27,100 nt of DNA. Origin: Candidatus Aenigmatarchaeota archaeon (GTDB taxonomy: Archaea > Aenigmatarchaeota > Aenigmatarchaeia > PWEA01). Numbering within the stretch: the first letter of the stretch is position 1; each line of letters begins with the position of its first letter. Location of the stretch: contig PUKU01000075.1 in assembly GCA_003550625.1 (NCBI GenBank), positions 1 to 27,100 on the forward strand, read 5' to 3'. The notes under the pieces were generated by a model. That model was given only the letters and a program-made list of their open reading frames with translations. It was not told the DNA's origin and searched no databases. Shown here in pieces: positions 14,105-21,043 of this stretch. Both the position numbers and the translations under genes were made by a program.

Positions 14105-15838
14105 ATGAAGGAAAAAAGAAGGCAGCCGATAATATCGGTGTTGGGCCACGTGGATCACGGGAAGACTACAATACTAGACCGCATAAGAGAAACTACCGTG
14201 GCTGCCGAGGAGTCGGGTGGAATAACCCAGCACATCGGAGCGACAGAGGTATCCCTTGATATAATCAAGGATCTATGCGGCCGGTTAATTTCTTCCGGTG
14301 ATATAAGGGTTCCGGGACTTCTGTTTATAGATACACCAGGACACGAGGCATTTACAACACTAAGGAAGAGAGGTGGTTCTGCATCGGATCTCGCCGTGCT
14401 GGTCGTGGATGTCAACGAGGGATTCCGACCGCAGACCGAGGAATCACTGGAGTTTCTCAAAGAGTTCAACACTCCCTTTGTTGTTGCTGGGACCAAGATA
14501 GACAAGGTCAAAGGATGGAAACCCAGGGACGGGGAATGCTTTACCGGTAGTTACAGCGCACAGAAAGAAAAAGTAAGAGAAAGGCTGGATAACAAAATCT
14601 ACAAGATGATGGGAAGTCTTTCCGAAAGGGGCATAACATCGGACCGTTTTGATAGGGTAGATGACTTTGGAAGTAAGGTGGCCATAGTTCCTGTTTCGGG
14701 CAAGACCGGTGAAGGAGTCCCGGATCTCCTTGCGGTTCTTATAGGACTTTCACAGAAGTTTCTGAGCGGTGAACTTGAACTTAGTTCGGATGTCGGAAAG
14801 GGGATCGTGCTTGAGGTAAAGGAGACCAGGGGTCTTGGGACAACACTGGATGTTATACTTTACGAAGGTACCATGAGAAAGGGAGATAGGCTGCTTGTGG
14901 GTGGTAAAACACCGGTAATCTCAAAGATAAAGGCTCTTTTGAAACCACGGGAGCTGAGGGAGCTTCGTACGGAGAAGAAGTTCGATAGAGTGGATGAAGT
15001 CCAAGCGGCCTCGGGTATAAAGGTATCTGCACCAGGAATAGACTGCGTTGTAGCCGGTTCTCCTCTCCAGAGCATTGGACCGAACAAAGACATTGAAAGA
15101 GCAAAGGAAGAACTCCAGAAGGAGGTAGACGATGTGGAGTTTGAAACAGAGGGAGAGGGTGTTACATTAAAGGCTGATACACTTGGCAGTCTCGAGGGCA
15201 TGATAAAGATGCTCGAGGACAGGGAAATTCCCATACGTAAAGCTTCGATAGGCGATGTTACAAGGAAGGATGTCATGGAGGAAAGCTCAGTCGAGGATCC
15301 ACTAAAGAGGGCCATATTTGCTTTCAACGTAGGTGTCACAGACATGGCCAGAAGATGTAATGAGGATGTAAAGGTGTTTTCCAGTCCGGTTGTGTATCAA
15401 ATAGTAGAGGAGTATGAGGACTGGAAGGAAAAAAAGAGGGAAGAGATGCGCAAAAGCAAGCTCGAGGATGTAACAAGACCCGGTAAGATCCGTATCCTGC
15501 CTGGTTATGTTTTTAGACAGAGAAGACCTGCTGTCGTGGGTTGTGAGGTCATGGGGGGTATAATAAAACCAGGTTACGATCTGGTCAAGGAAGGAAACAG
15601 AGTAGGTAGTATACGTGAGATACAGAAGGAAAATATACCGGTCGATGAGGCGAGTGAAGGCGATAAGGTTGCAGTGTCCATAAGCAAAGTTACCGTTGGA
15701 AGGCAGGTGGATGAGGGGGATGTTCTGTACAACCTGCTTTCTGATAGGGATATAAGGAAGCTGGAGGAGCTTGAGGATATGTTATCCAAGGGCGAGAAGA
15801 ACGTCCTGAAAGAGGTAGTTGATGAGAAGTACGGATAG
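14105..15838 (+). CDS. infB: Translation initiation factor aIF5B (IF-2 homologue)
   Basis: GTPase that joins ribosomal subunits during initiation. It is 577 residues, the short archaeal form without the bacterial N-terminal extension. VLGHVDHGKTTILDRI is the P-loop (about 12-27), TQHIGATEVS the switch region, DTPGHEAFTTLRKRG the G3 motif and GTKIDKVKGW the G4 motif. A long insert common in archaeal members follows, then beta-barrel domains and the C-terminal VFRQRRPAVVGCEVMGGIIKPG domain. The frame opens with GTG at 14096, but that GTG is part of the GAGGGTG ribosome binding site; ATG 14105 is at the right distance. Confidence 0.96.
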   Translation: MKEKRRQPIISVLGHVDHGKTTILDRIRETTVAAEESGGITQHIGATEVSLDIIKDLCGRLISSGDIRVPGLLFIDTPGHEAFTTLRKRGGSASDLAVLVVDVNEGFRPQTEESLEFLKEFNTPFVVAGTKIDKVKGWKPRDGECFTGSYSAQKEKVRERLDNKIYKMMGSLSERGITSDRFDRVDDFGSKVAIVPVSGKTGEGVPDLLAVLIGLSQKFLSGELELSSDVGKGIVLEVKETRGLGTTLDVILYEGTMRKGDRLLVGGKTPVISKIKALLKPRELRELRTEKKFDRVDEVQAASGIKVSAPGIDCVVAGSPLQSIGPNKDIERAKEELQKEVDDVEFETEGEGVTLKADTLGSLEGMIKMLEDREIPIRKASIGDVTRKDVMEESSVEDPLKRAIFAFNVGVTDMARRCNEDVKVFSSPVVYQIVEEYEDWKEKKREEMRKSKLEDVTRPGKIRILPGYVFRQRRPAVVGCEVMGGIIKPGYDLVKEGNRVGSIREIQKENIPVDEASEGDKVAVSISKVTVGRQVDEGDVLYNLLSDRDIRKLEELEDMLSKGEKNVLKEVVDEKYG

Positions 15839-15844
15839 GAAAAC

Positions 15845-15853
15845 TATTTAAGT
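15845..15853 (+). promoter_or_regulatory. Promoter of the 48-residue ORF (TATA-like box)
   Basis: TATTTAAGT begins 36 bases before the ATG at 15881, right after the aIF5B stop codon. Spacing implies a nearly leaderless message. Confidence 0.45.
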
Positions 15854-15880
15854 AATAAGTTGTAATTATATAGTGATAAC

Positions 15881-16027
15881 ATGCCTGAAGGTAATCCATC
15901 GGAAGGTCGTTATGAAGTTTATAAGGAAAATGGGATGGATTTTGATTTGTTGAGAAAGATAGGTGGAGAAGAAGATCCTGAATCTTACGTACAGAGGAAA
16001 TTAGAACAATACAAGTCAGAAGTGTGA
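15881..16027 (+). CDS. Small hypothetical protein, 48 residues
   Basis: An open frame of 48 codons in the gap between the aIF5B and S6e genes. The product starts MPEGNPSEGRYEVYKENG and ends YVQRKLEQYKSEV; it is acidic and hydrophilic, and the C-terminal half is probably helical. It has no cysteine, signal or membrane segment, and I recognise no family. Support for it being real: it fills the gap, has its own TATA-like box with archaeal spacing, ends before the next promoter, and its composition is protein-like. Its codons (CGT, TTG, TTT) look more AT-rich than its neighbours'. Confidence 0.55.
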   Translation: MPEGNPSEGRYEVYKENGMDFDLLRKIGGEEDPESYVQRKLEQYKSEV

Positions 16028-16040
16028 GAATCCCATAATC

Positions 16041-16048
16041 TTTAAATA
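16041..16048 (+). promoter_or_regulatory. Promoter of rps6e-eif2g (TATA box)
   Basis: TTTAAATA with flanking ATC and GC lies 21-28 bases before the S6e ATG, so transcription should begin at or next to the start codon (leaderless). Confidence 0.55.
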
Positions 16049-16068
16049 GCTTGCTATGTCTTTCATGA

Positions 16069-16530
16069 ATGCCCGGAGATGAAACTGATCTGGGCGAGGT
16101 GATAGATATTTTCAAAATAAGCATATCTGATCCCAAAGAAGGAAAGTCCTGGCAGGTGGAGAAGGAAGCTACTCCTCTGATTGGAACTAAGATAGGAGAA
16201 GAGTTCAACGGATCCCTCATAGGTCTTGAAGGTTACACTCTTGAAGTAACAGGTGGAAGTGATGAAGATGGATTCCCGATGAGAAGGGGAATAAGAGGAA
16301 GTGGCCGCAGAAGAGTTCTCATGAAGAAGGGTCCAGGCTACAGACCCAAGGAGGATGGCGTTAGGACCAGAAAGTCCGTCCGAGGCGAACAGATCTCAGA
16401 CGAAGTGGTGCAGGTGAACACAAAGGTAGTTGAAAGAGAGAGTGATGCTGAGAGCATACCCGAACTGCTGGGTATAGGAGGCTCCGACGGTGAAGAAACA
16501 GAAGAGGATCAGAGTGACAAGGAAGAATAA
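16069..16530 (+). CDS. rps6e: 30S ribosomal protein S6e
   Basis: Small-subunit protein eS6, 153 residues. The family core is clear: FKISISDPKEGKSWQVE, then LIGTKIGEEFNGSLIGLEGYTLEVTGGSDEDGFPMRRGI and the basic GSGRRRVLMKKGPGYRPKEDGVRTRKSVRGEQI. An acidic C-terminal tail (about residues 125-153, ending GEETEEDQSDKEE) extends beyond the common archaeal length of about 125-135. The N-terminus has about 9 extra residues before the usual start. The tail end precedes the aIF2-gamma ATG by 16 bases; linkage of S6e with aIF2-gamma is common in archaea. Confidence 0.95.
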   Translation: MPGDETDLGEVIDIFKISISDPKEGKSWQVEKEATPLIGTKIGEEFNGSLIGLEGYTLEVTGGSDEDGFPMRRGIRGSGRRRVLMKKGPGYRPKEDGVRTRKSVRGEQISDEVVQVNTKVVERESDAESIPELLGIGGSDGEETEEDQSDKEE

Positions 16531-16546
16531 AGACGGTGAATCTATT

Positions 16547-17788
16547 ATGTCCCAACCGGATGAAAGGCTGATACCAAAGGTAAATGTAGGACTGATGGGT
16601 CATGTGGACCACGGTAAAAGTACTCTAGCGCAGGCTATATCCGGAAAGTGGGCAGACACCCATTCCGAAGAGATAAAGCGTGGCATAACGATACGTCTCG
16701 GGTACGCAGATGCGACAATATATAGATGCAACGAGTGTGATGGACCAAGCTGTTACTGTACAACGGACAAGTGTCCAACATGCTTCGGAGACACTGAGCC
16801 CATCAGAACCATATCACTTGTCGATGTTCCAGGACACAAGACCCTAATGGGTACAGTACTTTCAGGTGCTGCCCTTATGGACGGGTGTATACTCGTGATA
16901 AATGCTGATGAACCATGTCCACAGCCACAGACGGCTGAACATCTGAAGACGCTTGATATAGTAGGTATAGAAAATATAATAATAGTTCAGAATAAGATAG
17001 ACAAGGTTTCGGAAGAGAGAGCAAGGGAAAGTTATGATGAGATAAAGAGTTTTGTAAAGGGAACAGTCGCGGAGGATGCTCCCATAATACCTATTTCTGC
17101 ACTCCAAAGAATCAATGTAGACGCTGTTTTGCAGGCGATAGAAGAGGAGATAAAGGCAAAGGATATGGATCCTGATGCAACCCCAAGGATGATGGTTGCC
17201 AGATCCTTCGATACCAATAGGCCTGGATCTCCGATAAAAAATATGAAGGGTGGTGTCATAGGAGGCAGCCTTTTACAGGGCGAGCTCGAGGTTGGTGACG
17301 AGATAGAAGTAAGGCCCGGTGTAGAAAGGGATGGAAAACGAAGTCCCATAAGGACCGAAGTTACAGGTCTTGAAAAGGTAGGCCAGAGCCTGGAAAAGGC
17401 AGGTCCTGGAGGACTGCTTGGAGTTCAGACCAGGTTGGATCCTTCACTTACAAAGAGCGATAATCTTGCAGGATGTGTAGTTGGTTACCCCGGTGAACTA
17501 CCTGATATGCTGGACAAGATAGTTGTCGAAGTACATACCTTTGATGAGGTCGCTGGTGTCGTTGATTCGAGGAAGGTGGACAGAATCAAGACGAATGAAC
17601 CGCTTATGCTTACTGTGGGTACTGCAAAGACTGCCGGAATTGTTACATCTGCTAGGATCAAGGACGGAGAAGAGGAGGCTGAGATAAGTCTTAAGCTTCC
17701 TATATGTTCGGACAAAGGAGAGCGTGTTGCTATTTCAAGACAGATAGAGAACAAGTGGCGACTCATTGGTTACGGGATAATAAAGTAA
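16547..17788 (+). CDS. eif2g: Translation initiation factor 2 subunit gamma
   Basis: GTPase core of the factor that brings initiator Met-tRNA to the ribosome; 413 residues, the usual archaeal size. NVGLMGHVDHGKSTLAQ is the P-loop (about 13-29), RGITIRLGY the switch I, and DVPGHKTLMGT the G3 motif; VQNKIDKV is G4. A zinc knuckle with four cysteines lies in YRCNECDGPSCYCTTDKCPTC. The C-terminal domains start near RPGSPIKNMKGGVIGGSL. The frame is open upstream into S6e, but the ATG at 16547 has GGTGA 7 bases before it and matches family starts. Confidence 0.97.
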   Translation: MSQPDERLIPKVNVGLMGHVDHGKSTLAQAISGKWADTHSEEIKRGITIRLGYADATIYRCNECDGPSCYCTTDKCPTCFGDTEPIRTISLVDVPGHKTLMGTVLSGAALMDGCILVINADEPCPQPQTAEHLKTLDIVGIENIIIVQNKIDKVSEERARESYDEIKSFVKGTVAEDAPIIPISALQRINVDAVLQAIEEEIKAKDMDPDATPRMMVARSFDTNRPGSPIKNMKGGVIGGSLLQGELEVGDEIEVRPGVERDGKRSPIRTEVTGLEKVGQSLEKAGPGGLLGVQTRLDPSLTKSDNLAGCVVGYPGELPDMLDKIVVEVHTFDEVAGVVDSRKVDRIKTNEPLMLTVGTAKTAGIVTSARIKDGEEEAEISLKLPICSDKGERVAISRQIENKWRLIGYGIIK

Positions 17789-17805
17789 TACTCAACCAAC
17801 CGGGA

Positions 17806-18450
17806 CTAGGAAAGTATGTCCTTTTCTTCCAGTTGACTGATTATACCGTCGACCATTTTATCTATCGGTGCGTCTGCCTTTCTGCACCTGTTTATTACGA
17901 ACGGAATCTTACCCTCGAAGTACTCTATGACAGGTTCAGACATATTTTCATATGTCTTTATTCGGTCCCTTATTACACTGGGCTTGTCATCGTCTCTGTG
18001 GTAAAGTTCTCCTCCGCACTTATCACACACACCTTCCTTCTTGGGTTTATTGAATAATCTATGGAAAACCTCTCCACATTCTTTACATACCCTCCTTGCG
18101 GAGAGCCGTTCGATTGTTATTTCGTCTGTTACGTCAAGAACAATGATTGCATCTACATCCATGAAGCCGTCGAGGAACTTTGCCTGTTCAACGGTCCTGG
18201 GGTAGCCGTCGAGTATGAAGTCATCTGTACCTTCAAGCCTTTCTTTTACTACCTTGTTCACAAGTTCATCGGGCACCAGTTCCCCACTGTCAAGGTACTC
18301 CTTTACCTTCTTCCCAAGGTCCGTGTTCCCTTTCACAGCCGAACGAAAAATGTCGCCCGTTGATATATGTTTTACATCGATCCTGTCTTCTATTCTTGAG
18401 GAGTATGTTCCTTTGCCGGATCCAGGCGGGCCAAAAATAAGAAGTTTCAT
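17806..18450 (-). CDS. adk: Adenylate kinase (zinc-LID type)
   Basis: Interconverts ATP plus AMP and 2 ADP. It has 214 residues, the bacterial-like long form. It begins MKLLIFGPPGSGKGTYSSRI (P-loop), followed by ISTGDIFRSAVKGNTDLGKKV, FILDGYPRTVEQAKFLD and a LID domain with four cysteines in CKECGEVFHRLF...CDKCGGELYHRDDD. The GTG at 18465 opens the frame but is within the GGTGA ribosome binding site, so ATG 18450 is chosen; it overlaps the L24e stop by 4 bases (ATGA). In most archaea the gene after L24e is nucleoside diphosphate kinase, not adenylate kinase. It is the last gene of the operon, 17 bases from the aIF2-gamma stop, tail to tail. Confidence 0.96.
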   Translation of the reverse strand: MKLLIFGPPGSGKGTYSSRIEDRIDVKHISTGDIFRSAVKGNTDLGKKVKEYLDSGELVPDELVNKVVKERLEGTDDFILDGYPRTVEQAKFLDGFMDVDAIIVLDVTDEITIERLSARRVCKECGEVFHRLFNKPKKEGVCDKCGGELYHRDDDKPSVIRDRIKTYENMSEPVIEYFEGKIPFVINRCRKADAPIDKMVDGIISQLEEKDILS

Positions 18451-18608
18451 GCCTTTTTCACCCACTTTGCCTTTCTGGGATCCCTTCCGAGTTTGAGATG
18501 GTTTTTTTCACACTTCGATGAACAGTAGAAGAAGCTATTTCCTGTTTTCTTTACAAGAATCTTACCTCTGCCCCTTTCGATTTTCTTTCCACAAAAGCTA
18601 CATTCCAT
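18447..18608 (-). CDS. rpl24e: 50S ribosomal protein L24e
   Basis: A 53-residue zinc-binding large-subunit protein (eL24). It starts MECSFCGKKIERGRGK, and continues with FFYCSSKCEKNHLKLGRDPRKAKW, giving zinc ligands Cys3, Cys6, Cys29 and Cys33 and the conserved RxPRKxKW end. A GTGAT site lies a few bases before the ATG. It follows S28e by 4 bases and overlaps adk by 4, so it is read as part of the L7Ae operon in the canonical order L7Ae-S28e-L24e. Confidence 0.96.
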   Translation of the reverse strand: MECSFCGKKIERGRGKILVKKTGNSFFYCSSKCEKNHLKLGRDPRKAKWVKKA

Positions 18609-18612
18609 GGTA

Positions 18613-18819
18613 TCACTTCTGTATTTTACCTCCGGACTCCATCTCCGTCTCCCTGAGCATTACAGTATCGCCTTTTTTTATTGGTCCCACAGCATTTCTT
18701 ACAAGAATCTTGCCTTTGTCATTTCCCTCCAGTACTTTACACCTAACTCTAGTTACATCTCCTACACCACTTCTACCAAGTATCTGAACTACCTTACCTG
18801 GAACAGCTTCTCCTGCCAT
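18613..18819 (-). CDS. rps28e: 30S ribosomal protein S28e
   Basis: Small-subunit protein eS28 with an OB-like fold, 68 residues. GKVVQILGRSGVGDVTRVRCKVLEGNDKGKILVRN is the family signature, with VGPIKKGDTVMLRETEMES closing the protein. Second gene of the L7Ae operon, 11 bases after the L7Ae stop and 4 bases before L24e. Confidence 0.97.
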   Translation of the reverse strand: MAGEAVPGKVVQILGRSGVGDVTRVRCKVLEGNDKGKILVRNAVGPIKKGDTVMLRETEMESGGKIQK

Positions 18820-18830
18820 AGCGCATCATT

Positions 18831-19202
18831 TTATTCTGTAGTTTTTAAAGTTTTTACTTCGTCGACTATCTCTTCTATCAGATCTTCCCCATCTCCTGCT
18901 TCGGTTATGGCCACGGATGCTGTTTGAACAGTTATACCGCAGGCCCTTCCGAGTTCATCTTTCTCTCCTACAAATGTGTATGGAATTGACTTTTCCTCAC
19001 AGATAGAAGGAAGGTGCATGACTATTTCCGGTGGCTCCACATCCTCTGCTATTACTATGAGATCTGCATTACCTCTTTCCACGGCCTTTGTAACCTCGTT
19101 TGTTCCTATACCAAGCTTACCAGTTGCTCTTGCAGTCTCTATAGCTTCAAGTGTCAGGTCCTCCAGATCTTCTGAAACTTTGAACTTTACATAATCTACC
19201 AT
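18831..19202 (-). CDS. rpl7ae: 50S ribosomal protein L7Ae
   Basis: Kink-turn-binding protein of 123 residues. It is part of the large subunit and, in archaea, also of box C/D and H/ACA guide RNPs and RNase P. ARATGKLGIGTNEVTKAVERG is the RNA-binding helix region, and ADLIVIAEDVEPPEIVMHLPSICEEKSIPYTFV is the family core. The frame is open upstream to 19229, but ATG 19202 follows a strong GAGGTGATT site and matches the family start MVDYVKF. First gene of the L7Ae-S28e-L24e-adk operon. Its leader is structured, and the ribosome binding site is within a hairpin with tandem G.A pairs, which suggests control by its own product. Confidence 0.97.
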   Translation of the reverse strand: MVDYVKFKVSEDLEDLTLEAIETARATGKLGIGTNEVTKAVERGNADLIVIAEDVEPPEIVMHLPSICEEKSIPYTFVGEKDELGRACGITVQTASVAITEAGDGEDLIEEIVDEVKTLKTTE

Positions 19203-19204
19203 CC

Positions 19205-19237
19205 AATCACCTCTCGGTTTTTGTTTCATCAGTGATT
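19205..19237 (-). promoter_or_regulatory. Possible L7Ae-binding k-loop hairpin covering the L7Ae ribosome binding site
   Basis: Minus strand: AATCAC (19237-19232) pairs with GTGATT (19210-19205), six Watson-Crick pairs. A U.G pair (19231/19211) follows, then G.A (19230/19212) and A.G (19229/19213), closing a 15-base loop. Six-base stem plus tandem sheared-type G.A/A.G next to a loop is the layout of a kink-loop. The 5' side reads UGAUGA like a box C. The 3' arm contains the Shine-Dalgarno site and the hairpin ends 2 bases before the ATG. Confidence 0.5.
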
Positions 19238-19249
19238 TTCATCTTTTTT

Positions 19250-19268
19250 CGAAACCGGTTTGGTTTCG
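19250..19268. repeat. Inverted repeat CGAAACC/GGTTTCG in the L7Ae leader
   Basis: CGAAACC (19250-19256) and GGTTTCG (19262-19268) are a perfect 7-base inverted repeat with a 5-base spacer. In the minus-strand transcript it is followed by an A run, not U, so it is not a typical terminator. Confidence 0.6.
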
Positions 19269-19271
19269 TAC

Positions 19272-19293
19272 TTTTGAGATCACATTCTCAAAA
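19272..19293. repeat. Inverted repeat TTTTGAGA/TCTCAAAA at the start of the L7Ae leader
   Basis: TTTTGAGA (19272-19279) and TCTCAAAA (19286-19293) form a perfect 8-base inverted repeat with a 6-base spacer. It lies just downstream of the expected transcription start of the L7Ae operon, so it could be an RNA hairpin or a DNA operator. Confidence 0.65.
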
Positions 19294-19315
19294 TGAACTA
19301 ACATTCCTATGCCCC

Positions 19316-19331
19316 GTAAATATTTAAAAGT
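19316..19331 (-). promoter_or_regulatory. Promoter of the L7Ae operon (TATA box)
   Basis: The minus strand reads ACTTTTAAATATTTAC, a TATA box with transcription start expected near 19297. This gives a leader of about 95 bases, much longer than for other genes in the window. Confidence 0.55.
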
Positions 19332-19356
19332 TTATAGAGAACATCGCAGTTTTGAT

Positions 19357-21039
19357 CTATTTGTGTGCAAACCAAAGTTCAGTTTTGTCTTTGGATTTTT
19401 TATCCATCCGCACGAAACCGAACCGTTCGAACTGCAGAACACTGTCTACGTCCTCCTGGAGTACATTTTTTTCGGCCAGGCCGTTTATTTTTTTTGCATC
19501 CGGCATCGTTATCTCTGTCCTGACTTTCTCTTCATCAGAATCAGGAACCCAGTGTACCTTTGACATGCTCTGGACTATTTCATCCCCGGCAGGTTTACAA
19601 ACAGTTCCTTCGGTGGGGATCTCTATGTTGTAAAGTCCCTTTAGCCTAATTACTTCTCCGCGGCTGGCCTCCAGGTCATCTTTCTCTATCAAAAATTTAT
19701 CATAGACTTCAACAGTCCTTGTACCTTCCTTTTCTGGGTGAACCGGGAGCTCTATATTTCCAGTCTTGTTAGGACTTTCTACCTTTATCTGTACTGGGTC
19801 TTTGATAAAGAAGTACCGGTTTGCCTTTGGATCGACTACCTTCCTGTTGATGCTTGTAAACTCTTCCATCGATACCTCAGCGTTTGAGCCCTTTATAGAG
19901 TATTTTCTTATAAGCTTTTCTACCGACTCCGGTTGGAATCCCCTTCTTCTGAGGGCCCTTATGGTACCGAGCCTGGGATCATCCCATCCTTCGTACTTCC
20001 CCGACCTTATGCCATTTCTTATCGTACTCGTAGAAAGCACGGCTCCTTTGAGTGATAAAAAACCATGGTGTACAGCTTCTGGATAGTCCCACCCGAAGAT
20101 CTCATAGAGGTCCTTTTGGTTTTCTGTGTTTGTCGAATGCTCCTTCGCCCTGAAGATGTGGGTTACGTTTAGCTCATGGTCGTCTATAGCCGAAGCAAAG
20201 TTGTAGAGAGGCCATACATTGTATTCCTTTGAAACGTAGGGATGATCATGGTCCATGAGTATTCTCAGAGCAGGCCAGTCTCTCCTCGCGGGGTTCTTAT
20301 GTTTTATGTCGGTCTTTATTCTTACTACAGCCTCCCCTTGTTTATACTTCCCGTTCTGCATCCCATGCCATCTTTTTATATGTTCCTCCGCCTCCTCGTT
20401 TCTACAAGGACACGGTTCGCACCTGTCTCTCATCTCCTTCCATTTCTTTGACTTGCATGTACACACGTATGCATTACCATTTTCTATCAGCTCGTATGCA
20501 AACTCATAGTATACGTCCAGCCTGTCCGATGATTTGATTACGATGTCCGGTTTGCAGCCAAGCCATTCCAGGTCCTCCTTTATCCATCTGTAGAACCTTT
20601 TCTTCGGCGATTTTTCCGGGCTCGATGGGTTCGTGTCGTCGTATCTCAGGATAAACCGTCCGTTGTTTCTATCGGCATAGAGGTATGACAGTATGTATGC
20701 CCTGCTATTTCCGAGGTGGAACGGTCCATTGGGATTTGGTGCGGCCCTTGTTATTACACCACCCTCTTCTTCTGCAGGTATCTCCGGAAGGCTACCGTCT
20801 TCCTCTTCCGTTTCGAAGGTTATTCCAAGCTCCGTGGCATTCTGCTCCAGCTCATCTAAAGTAAGTTCATTTACCTCGGATACAATGTTCTTTATATCCT
20901 TCATGATTTCCTTGGGCTTGATATCGCTGTTCTCGGACATCACGCCGCCTAGAACTGCGTTTGTGTTTGCCTCTCCGTCGTGCTGTAGCGCGTTTCTAAC
21001 TGCATGTTTCCAAATGGATTTTCTTTTATTATTGTCCAT
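19357..21039 (-). CDS. gltX: Glutamyl-tRNA synthetase, archaeal type
   Basis: Class I synthetase of 560 residues that charges tRNA(Glu). An N-terminal helical region (1-95) leads to TRAAPNPNGPFHLGNSRAYI with the HIGH-equivalent HLGN at 108-111, then RYDDTNPSSPEKSPKKRFY and a zinc-like cluster CTCKSKKWKEMRDRCEPCPC. LKGAVLSTSTI is at the position of the KMSKS loop, and WDDPRLGTIRALRRRGF follows. The C-terminal part is a beta-barrel anticodon domain as in archaeal/eukaryal GluRS and GlnRS rather than the bacterial type. It starts 4 bases after the MEMO stop with a GAGTGAT site, so it is the last gene of that operon. Confidence 0.95.
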   Translation of the reverse strand: MDNNKRKSIWKHAVRNALQHDGEANTNAVLGGVMSENSDIKPKEIMKDIKNIVSEVNELTLDELEQNATELGITFETEEEDGSLPEIPAEEEGGVITRAAPNPNGPFHLGNSRAYILSYLYADRNNGRFILRYDDTNPSSPEKSPKKRFYRWIKEDLEWLGCKPDIVIKSSDRLDVYYEFAYELIENGNAYVCTCKSKKWKEMRDRCEPCPCRNEEAEEHIKRWHGMQNGKYKQGEAVVRIKTDIKHKNPARRDWPALRILMDHDHPYVSKEYNVWPLYNFASAIDDHELNVTHIFRAKEHSTNTENQKDLYEIFGWDYPEAVHHGFLSLKGAVLSTSTIRNGIRSGKYEGWDDPRLGTIRALRRRGFQPESVEKLIRKYSIKGSNAEVSMEEFTSINRKVVDPKANRYFFIKDPVQIKVESPNKTGNIELPVHPEKEGTRTVEVYDKFLIEKDDLEASRGEVIRLKGLYNIEIPTEGTVCKPAGDEIVQSMSKVHWVPDSDEEKVRTEITMPDAKKINGLAEKNVLQEDVDSVLQFERFGFVRMDKKSKDKTELWFAHK

Positions 21040-21043
21040 ACTA

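Noticed and set aside
14011..14259. Plus-strand frame of 82 codons overlapping the start of aIF5B
   Set aside because: It runs through the promoter and the P-loop coding region in another frame and has no homology.
19250..19293. Inverted repeats as a gltX terminator
   Set aside because: On the gltX-sense strand they are followed by A runs rather than T runs and lie downstream of the L7Ae TATA box, so a leader or operator role fits better.
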